A stretch of 22,114 nucleotides of DNA from a virus, in IMG/VR virus record IMGVR_UViG_3300042260_000231, positions 1 through 22,114 of that record. One strand, given 5' to 3'. The notes beneath the pieces are model-generated. The model did no database searches. It worked only from the letters and a program-made list of their open reading frames with translations, and was not told where the DNA came from. This document shows positions 18,582 through 22,114 of this stretch, piece by piece. Numbering within the stretch: the stretch's first letter is position 1; each line of letters starts with the position of its first letter. A program made the position numbers and the translations under genes.

Positions 18582-18677
18582 ATGACAAAATCACAAAAAC
18601 AAGGTAAGCTATACCTACAGATTACAATTGTAGTAACAATCATTTTATTTAACTTACTAGCTTATGCAGTTCAATAA
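18582..18677 (+). CDS. Tiny single-span membrane protein (31 aa)
   Basis: The translation begins MTKSQKQGKLYLQITIVVTI and ends ILFNLLAYAVQ. A basic start followed by one transmembrane helix (about 10-30) suggests insertion in the inner membrane. It begins 7 nt after the preceding stop and overlaps the next gene by 14 bp. Function is unknown; tiny membrane proteins in early phage regions often act on host membrane enzymes or exclude other phages. Confidence 0.45.
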   Translation: MTKSQKQGKLYLQITIVVTIILFNLLAYAVQ

Positions 18678-18828
18678 CGATTACATCTTACGTCTATACA
18701 TAGACTACGTGAATAACTGGCTTTCATCTACAAGGTGGATGGAACATCACGGGCTAAACAAATGGGAACAGAATTTTATATTAAAAAAAGGCAAATCACT
18801 ATGGCGACAATCATCTACGATAAAATAA
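18664..18828 (+). CDS. Small Trp-rich unknown protein (54 aa)
   Basis: The translation begins MQFNNDYILRLYIDYVNNWL and ends KKGKSLWRQSSTIK. It has four Trp residues and a basic end. It overlaps the genes on both sides, which supports coupled translation. No family is recognised. Confidence 0.45.
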   Translation: MQFNNDYILRLYIDYVNNWLSSTRWMEHHGLNKWEQNFILKKGKSLWRQSSTIK

Positions 18829-18878
18829 GCTACTGGCTATTCGGAAACAATAAAAACGTGACATATCGTCACTGGTAG
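18801..18878 (+). CDS. Tiny unknown protein (25 aa)
   Basis: The translation is MATIIYDKISYWLFGNNKNV followed by TYRHW. It overlaps the preceding gene by 28 bp in another frame. The pattern 'MxxIxYDKIxYWLFG(N/S)KNVTYR' resembles tiny peptides I have seen in other phages, which supports it being real, but support is weak at this length. Confidence 0.4.
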   Translation: MATIIYDKISYWLFGNNKNVTYRHW

Positions 18879-18905
18879 AAATAAAACAATCTAAATTAAT
18901 TAATC

Positions 18906-19229
18906 ATGAAAGCAATTTTAAACATCGGACTAAACAACAACCCATTAAGCCAAGAGGCAATTATCAACAAGTTAAGAGAAGACTACGCGCTGGATACATA
19001 CAAGTTCGCCATCGGAAGATACGAAGACGAGAACGAACCGACACTGGTAGTACACATCGAAAGTCCGTACGCAAGGACGAGTCACTTCATCAAGAAGATT
19101 GAAGAGCTGGCCACGATACTAACACAGAACTGCATCGCGGTAAGCACAGACCAGTTCGACCTGCTAGTGTACGCACAGAACTACACGGGACAACAATACA
19201 AATTCGACAACCAATACTTCATACGATAA
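18906..19229 (+). CDS. Conserved small early phage protein, unknown (107 aa)
   Basis: It begins MKAILNIGLNNNPLSQEAII and contains ARTSHFIKKIEELATILTQN and CIAVSTDQFDLLVYAQNYTG. The 'MKAxLNIGLxxxPxxxExI...YKFAIGRYEDExEPTLVVxIE' kind of sequence recurs in Bacteroidota phages as a small alpha-beta protein of unknown role. The codons here favour G/C-ending triplets (ACG, GCG, TAC) more than the first early genes do. The start of the next gene overlaps its last base. Confidence 0.65.
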   Translation: MKAILNIGLNNNPLSQEAIINKLREDYALDTYKFAIGRYEDENEPTLVVHIESPYARTSHFIKKIEELATILTQNCIAVSTDQFDLLVYAQNYTGQQYKFDNQYFIR

Positions 19230-19456
19230 TGACACTACAACTATACCGAAGACAACTATCTAACAAGGCGCTGACTATCGACAACGGTGGTCAGCCGTTC
19301 TTCATACCAAAATCATTCGAGCATACGATAGTGAACGACTACCTAGTAATTGTAGACGTACCGAAGTGGTTCGAGGACAAGCACGAGGACACACTGAACA
19401 GAATTAAAACAAGCACAAACCTAACAATAGAGAGATTAAGTGACCATACATCATAG
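19229..19456 (+). CDS. Unknown small protein (75 aa)
   Basis: It begins MTLQLYRRQLSNKALTIDNG and continues GQPFFIPKSFEHTIVNDYLV. Beta-rich in the middle (YLVIVDVPKWF) with a helical Glu/Lys end. It shares one base with the preceding stop codon (TAATG). No family recognised. The tRNA-Leu-like gene follows about 125 bp downstream. Confidence 0.6.
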   Translation: MTLQLYRRQLSNKALTIDNGGQPFFIPKSFEHTIVNDYLVIVDVPKWFEDKHEDTLNRIKTSTNLTIERLSDHTS

Positions 19457-19561
19457 CTCCTTTCCAACTTTGAAATGTAGGCCGTGTTGTTGATTGTATC
19501 GCTACGTTTAGTATGGTTCATTGGATTGTTTAACACAAACGTAAAACAACACATAAGTGAC

Positions 19562-19579
19562 TGCTAGGAAAGACTAGCA
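19562..19579 (+). other. Hairpin just before the tRNA-Leu-like gene
   Basis: TGCTAG and CTAGCA form a 6-bp stem with a 6-nt loop, ending 3 nt before the tRNA acceptor stem. It may be a leader-processing signal for the tRNA transcript. Confidence 0.4.
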
Positions 19580-19582
19580 CGC

Positions 19583-19724
19583 GAAGAGGTGGCGAAAAAG
19601 GAAGACGCTAAATACTTAATATGATTTAACTTATGGAGTTAAGTATAAAAAATCCAGTCATTGTAAATATGTTTTTTAAGATTTGATAAAAATCATAGTG
19701 CAGGTTCGAGTCCTGCCCTCTTCA
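19583..19724 (+). tRNA. Interrupted tRNA-Leu(UAA)-like gene
   Basis: Acceptor stem GAAGAGG (19583-19589) pairs with CCTCTTC (19717-19723), discriminator A. The D-arm is of the leucine type (TGGCGAAAAAGGAAGACGC), the T-arm is perfect (GCAGG TTCGAGT CCTGC, 19700-19716) and a long variable arm exists (GATTT/AAATC, 19680-19694). The 5' half of the anticodon arm, AAATA CTTAA (19610-19619), gives anticodon UAA, but the matching 3' strand TGTTT is at 19670-19674. About 48 nt lie between, bounded by direct repeats AATATG (19618-19623, 19666-19671). Removing one repeat unit restores a perfect loop and a 94-nt tRNA-Leu. CCA is not encoded. Confidence 0.7.
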
Positions 19725-19747
19725 CTAACTTTAAATTAATTAATACA

Positions 19748-20020
19748 ATGAAAGTAATTATCACACGAGGCGACTACGGGTTTAGCCACAACTGGACACT
19801 AGAGTACAACAAGAAACTGTTCTTTCTAGGACAAGACGTAAAGTTCTGTCAGAGAGTGCTGGGATTTAGCCCAGCATCTATAGTCAAAAGAATCGGGACC
19901 GCTGAAATAGACAACGATACGATAGGCAACAAGAAACTAGCCAAGTTTATTGTAAGTCATCTGGGGTTAACGAAATCAAACACTAAGGACTTAAACACAT
20001 GGGAACTATGCGCACAATAG
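19748..20020 (+). CDS. Unknown small early protein (90 aa)
   Basis: It starts MKVIITRGDYGFSHNWTLEY and includes NKKLFFLGQDVKFCQRVLGF. An N-terminal strand-rich part is followed by a helical region and an Asn/Thr-rich end. Related sequences with 'LGQDVKFxxRxLG' are familiar in Bacteroidota phages, role unknown. It overlaps the next gene by 22 bp. It follows the tRNA-Leu-like gene by 23 bp. Confidence 0.6.
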   Translation: MKVIITRGDYGFSHNWTLEYNKKLFFLGQDVKFCQRVLGFSPASIVKRIGTAEIDNDTIGNKKLAKFIVSHLGLTKSNTKDLNTWELCAQ

Positions 20021-20358
20021 AAGACAACAAACTAATAGCCGAGTTTATCGGATACGATACAAAACAACTCAACAAAGGAGTAGCTAGTTTAGAAGGGAAC
20101 AAATTTGTCTGGGGACAGAAACACTACCACATAAACAATCAGTGGTATGGAGAAGACGATCTACAATATCACGAGGATTGGAACTGGCTGATCCCAGCAG
20201 TAATTAAATGCAAGGAACGTCAATTCTTTGGTAGCAATAGTCTAATCACTAGACTAAACAACGCACTAGTACAAGCAGATATTGAACTAGTTTACGAACA
20301 AGTAATCGAATTTATTAATTATTATAATAAGCAAAATGAAAACAACAATAGAAATTAA
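19999..20358 (+). CDS. Conserved early phage protein with W/H-rich core (119 aa)
   Basis: It begins MGTMRTIEDNKLIAEFIGYD (an internal ATG at 20008 is an equally possible start). The middle DDLQYHEDWNWLIPAVIKCK is a conserved block ('LxYHxDWxWLxPVxxKI') that I know from many small proteins in Bacteroidota phages and prophages. The C-terminal half is helical and ends in an Asn-rich tail. It overlaps the pentapeptide-repeat gene by 23 bp. Function unknown. Confidence 0.68.
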   Translation: MGTMRTIEDNKLIAEFIGYDTKQLNKGVASLEGNKFVWGQKHYHINNQWYGEDDLQYHEDWNWLIPAVIKCKERQFFGSNSLITRLNNALVQADIELVYEQVIEFINYYNKQNENNNRN

Positions 20359-20980
20359 ATCAATCTTTGGAGAAGTATTATTTACTTACACAAATGAAAA
20401 TGCAACTATTAAAGATGCAGTTGAACAAGCAGTAAAAGAAAAAGCTAATTTATACGGAGCTAGTTTATACGGAGCTAATTTATACGGAGCTAGTTTAGTC
20501 GGTGCAAGGTTAGACGGAGCTAATTTAGACAGAGCTAATTTAGACAGAGCTAGTTTAGACAGAGCTAGTTTATACGGAGCTAATTTATACGGAGCTAGTT
20601 TAGTCGGTGCAAGGTTAGACGGAGCTAATTTATACGGAGCTAATTTAGACAGAGCTAATTTAGACAGAGCTAGTTTAGACAGAGCTAGTTTAGACAGAGC
20701 TAGTTTATACGGAGCTAATTTAGACAGAGCTAGTTTAGACAGAGCTAGTTTATACGGAGCTATTAAGTTACCTATATACTGCAAATGGTCACACGGAATT
20801 ACAGATAACAATCTAATCCACATTGGATGCGAAAAAAGAACCATACAAGACTGGGATGACTTTTTTAATAGCGACAAAGAAATAGAAACAAAACGAGGAA
20901 CGAAAGAATTCAAGCAAATCCAAGCCGTATACGAATCGTACAAGGCTTACTTAAACTTTTTAAACAATGAAAGCATTTAA
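20336..20980 (+). CDS. Pentapeptide-repeat protein (214 aa)
   Basis: After an N-terminal strand pair and helix (about 1-36) there are 21 consecutive five-residue units of type A(N/S/R)L(Y/D/V)(G/R), about residues 37-141, which should form a right-handed quadrilateral beta-helix. A C-terminal domain follows (KWSHGITDNNLIHIGCEKRT, then IQDWDDFFNSDKEI and a helical FKQIQAVYESYKAY end). This C-terminal region is shared with many phage pentapeptide proteins as I remember them. Some pentapeptide proteins (for example MfpA and Qnr) mimic DNA and act on gyrase; whether this one does is unknown. It overlaps both neighbours. Confidence 0.88.
   Translation: MKTTIEIKSIFGEVLFTYTNENATIKDAVEQAVKEKANLYGASLYGANLYGASLVGARLDGANLDRANLDRASLDRASLYGANLYGASLVGARLDGANLYGANLDRANLDRASLDRASLDRASLYGANLDRASLDRASLYGAIKLPIYCKWSHGITDNNLIHIGCEKRTIQDWDDFFNSDKEIETKRGTKEFKQIQAVYESYKAYLNFLNNESI
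20443..20763 (+). repeat. 15-bp tandem repeat array coding the pentapeptides
   Basis: About 21 units of 15 bp, alternately ending ...TTATACGGAGC or ...TTAGACAGAGC. A larger duplication is visible: the units coding ASLVG-ARLDG-AN occur twice, seven repeats (105 bp) apart. The near-identity of the units points to recent expansion by slippage or unequal recombination. The period is a multiple of three, which keeps the antisense strand open. Confidence 0.85.
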
Positions 20981-21200
20981 CCCAACGGCATTCCCGTTAA
21001 AGCACGCAGACGACAAGTTCAACCCAGGTATGACACTCCGCGACTACTTCGCGGGTCAGGCAATAGTAGGTATATTAAACACACCGTCAATCCTAGAAGA
21101 TTTAGGAATTAACCTTAACCAAGCATCAACGCTAGCTTACGAAATAGCTGATGACTTACTAATAGAACGACAAAAATATGAGTCTCAAAATAACAGATAA
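20967..21200 (+). CDS. Conserved early phage protein (GMTLRDYFA family, 77 aa)
   Basis: It starts MKAFNPTAFPLKHADDKFNP and carries the motif GMTLRDYFAGQAIVGIL followed by ASTLAYEIADDLLIERQ. 'GMTLRDYFAxxAxxxxI...AYxxADAMLxxR' is a very common small protein in phages and prophages of many Gram-negative hosts, with no firmly known role. It overlaps the pentapeptide gene by 14 bp and the ferredoxin gene by 23 bp, so the ferredoxin is part of the same translated unit. Confidence 0.78.
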   Translation: MKAFNPTAFPLKHADDKFNPGMTLRDYFAGQAIVGILNTPSILEDLGINLNQASTLAYEIADDLLIERQKYESQNNR

Positions 21201-21420
21201 CTGCATCAACTGTGGCTTATGTGAATGGGAATGTCCCAACAACGCCATATACGAGCCGAGCGTAGAATGGACGTACAAGAACGAAACAACAAAACACGCA
21301 CCACTATCGGAAGAGGTGTACTACATCGTGGCTGACAAGTGTACAGAATGTGTCGGCTTCCACGCAACACCACAATGCGCACTAGTATGCCCTTCCAATT
21401 GTTGCGTGCCTAACGACTAA
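21178..21420 (+). CDS. 2[4Fe-4S] ferredoxin (YfhL/Alvin-type)
   Basis: An 80-residue ferredoxin. Cluster motif one is C9-x2-C12-x2-C15-x3-C19-P (CINCGLCEWECP). Motif two is C55-x2-C58-x8-C67-x3-C71-P (CTECVGFHATPQCALVCP). The enlarged x8 spacing and C-terminal extension with C75/C76 are features of Alvin- or YfhL-type ferredoxins with two low-potential clusters. The order 'SLKITDNCINCGLCEWECPN' and 'YYIVADKCTECVGFH' closely resembles chromosomal ferredoxins of Bacteroidota, but the region between the clusters is shorter. It was probably taken from a host. It would carry electrons in the cytoplasm to an unknown partner. It starts inside the preceding gene. Confidence 0.9.
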   Translation: MSLKITDNCINCGLCEWECPNNAIYEPSVEWTYKNETTKHAPLSEEVYYIVADKCTECVGFHATPQCALVCPSNCCVPND

Positions 21421-21424
21421 TCAA

Positions 21425-21502
21425 ATGAAAAAACAAATCGCATACGTACTACTGCTATGGGCAGTATTCTTTACTATGATGATAGTAGTAGTAAACAATT
21501 AA
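21425..21502 (+). CDS. Tiny single-span membrane protein (25 aa)
   Basis: The translation is MKKQIAYVLLLWAVFFTMMI followed by VVVNN. A basic start and one hydrophobic helix. It lies in the 92-bp gap between the ferredoxin and the next gene and starts 4 nt after the ferredoxin stop. Coding reality is supported by packing and composition only. Confidence 0.4.
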   Translation: MKKQIAYVLLLWAVFFTMMIVVVNN

Positions 21503-21512
21503 ATAAAATATT

Positions 21513-21710
21513 ATGGAAAAAATAACACAAGACGGATTCGTCTGGAAGATAGTAGAACGTCATCAAGCAATTGACATGCTTAGTCAAGGAAAGGAATTAT
21601 ACGCACTATACGATGATGAGAGTGAAGCATTGATAGAAACTCTTGTTGATTTATACAACGCATTAAACAACGAAAACATACAGATAGGATATGAAAAACG
21701 CAATGAATAA
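21513..21710 (+). CDS. Conserved small early phage protein (65 aa)
   Basis: It begins MEKITQDGFVWKIVERHQAI and includes LYALYDDESEALIETLVDLY. The block 'ELYxLYDDxSEALIExxxDLxxAL' is typical of a widespread family of small phage proteins of unknown role. It overlaps the next gene by 20 bp. Confidence 0.68.
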   Translation: MEKITQDGFVWKIVERHQAIDMLSQGKELYALYDDESEALIETLVDLYNALNNENIQIGYEKRNE

Positions 21711-21987
21711 CAACGAGGTTAGGTTATACCCTAACAGCGTAACGCATCTATACAGATTCAATGTAGTAGCCTGCAATGACTGGTTCAGTCAGGAATTTGT
21801 GTACAGAATACACGATGATAGGGTTGTTTTTAAGCGACCAACACTAGACTCAAAGACCAACCCGACCCGAGCAAGGAGGTCAGGTAAGTCTTGGGTGTTC
21901 TATTTGTCGCTTCCAGACCAAGAGAACAAACGACTAGAGATACACGACGAGGATATTAACGAAGACCAAGCAATACTATACAGATGA
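21691..21987 (+). CDS. Unknown small protein (98 aa)
   Basis: It begins MKNAMNNNEVRLYPNSVTHL; the fifth residue is an alternative Met (21703). It is beta-rich (YRFNVVACNDWF, FVYRIHDDRVVFKRP, WVFYLSLPD) with an acidic end (EIHDEDINEDQAI). No family is recognised. Its stop overlaps the next start (ATGA). Confidence 0.6.
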   Translation: MKNAMNNNEVRLYPNSVTHLYRFNVVACNDWFSQEFVYRIHDDRVVFKRPTLDSKTNPTRARRSGKSWVFYLSLPDQENKRLEIHDEDINEDQAILYR

Positions 21988-22114
21988 ATGTAATATATGT
22001 AATTAAAAACTTTGCAACTGGTAAATACTTATCGGTTGAAAATGAATGGGATACGCCATTAATGTGTACTGAATTTGATACTGAACAACAAGCAATTCAG
22101 ATAGCGCAAATTGT
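21984..22114 (+). CDS. Unknown protein, N-terminal part (runs off the window)
   Basis: The first 43 residues are visible, starting MNVIYVIKNFATGKYLSVEN and containing FDTEQQAIQIAQI. The start overlaps the preceding stop codon (ATGA), and the frame is open to the right edge. The 'YVIKNxxTGKYLSVENEWxxxLxxxxxFDTEQQAIxxA' pattern is familiar from small phage and prophage proteins without known function. Confidence 0.65.
   Translation, partial: MNVIYVIKNFATGKYLSVENEWDTPLMCTEFDTEQQAIQIAQI

Noticed and set aside
19484-19567. 27-codon GTG-start frame (hydrophobic N-terminus) before the tRNA-Leu-like gene
   Set aside because: It would give VLLIVSLRLVWFIGLF..., which could be a membrane peptide, but the start is GTG after an in-frame stop, with no promoter or family support.
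19620-19667. Group I self-splicing intron in tRNA-Leu(UAA)
   Set aside because: The anticodon location is classical for such introns, but about 48 nt cannot hold the P3-P9 core; no P7-like or guanosine-binding elements are seen.
20386-20943. Long antisense open frame of 185 codons opposite the pentapeptide-repeat gene
   Set aside because: The 15-bp repeat keeps all frames periodic, so the antisense strand stays open by construction; the repeated KLALSKLAPYKLA product is an artefact.

Overview
The window is a piece of a tailed double-stranded DNA phage that infects a member of the Bacteroidota, most likely the Flavobacteriia. Three things point to this. The base composition is AT-rich. Promoters match the Bacteroidota form (TTTG at -33 and TAnnTTTG at -7), for example upstream of the GroEL gene and of the rightward early operon. 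The terminase resembles large terminases of crAss-like and related Bacteroidota phages. The standard genetic code fits every gene.

Layout. Bases 1-16740 are almost entirely leftward (minus strand). Read in transcription order from right to left they hold: small unknown genes; two tRNA-like genes and a hairpin terminator; a repeat-rich regulatory gap; a methionine-rich small protein; a chaperonin operon (GroEL, an unknown beta-rich protein, GroES); a run of very small basic phage proteins; a lysis cassette (holin candidate, XhlA-like coiled-coil membrane protein, GH24 endolysin, unimolecular-spanin candidate); a 1398-residue tail fibre with a C-terminal S74 intramolecular chaperone; small fibre-associated proteins; a protein with two GroES-like halves; a possible small terminase subunit; the large terminase; and the start of a probable portal gene. 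One gene (12247-12846, a winged-helix-like protein) runs against this block and starts at a 16-bp palindrome made of two facing -7 boxes.

Bases 16740-18350 form the divergent hub: intergenic DNA with Z-DNA-like alternating tracts, an orphan zinc-ribbon gene, AT-rich palindromes that could mark an origin, a clear rightward promoter, and a long structured 5' leader. That leader ends in a textbook type III hammerhead ribozyme (18289-18345), 13 nt before the first start codon of the rightward operon. From there to the right end, all genes are rightward, small, tightly overlapped and mostly unknown, as in a phage early region. They include a pentapeptide-repeat protein, an 8Fe-8S type ferredoxin, and a tRNA-Leu(UAA)-like gene whose anticodon region carries about 48 extra nucleotides.

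How it fits together. The left block makes, packages and releases virions, with the phage supplying its own chaperonin for folding. The right block probably remodels the host early in infection. The most notable items are the hammerhead ribozyme that should cut the early leader, the interrupted tRNA-Leu, the second GroES-like protein beside the terminase, and the phage-borne ferredoxin.
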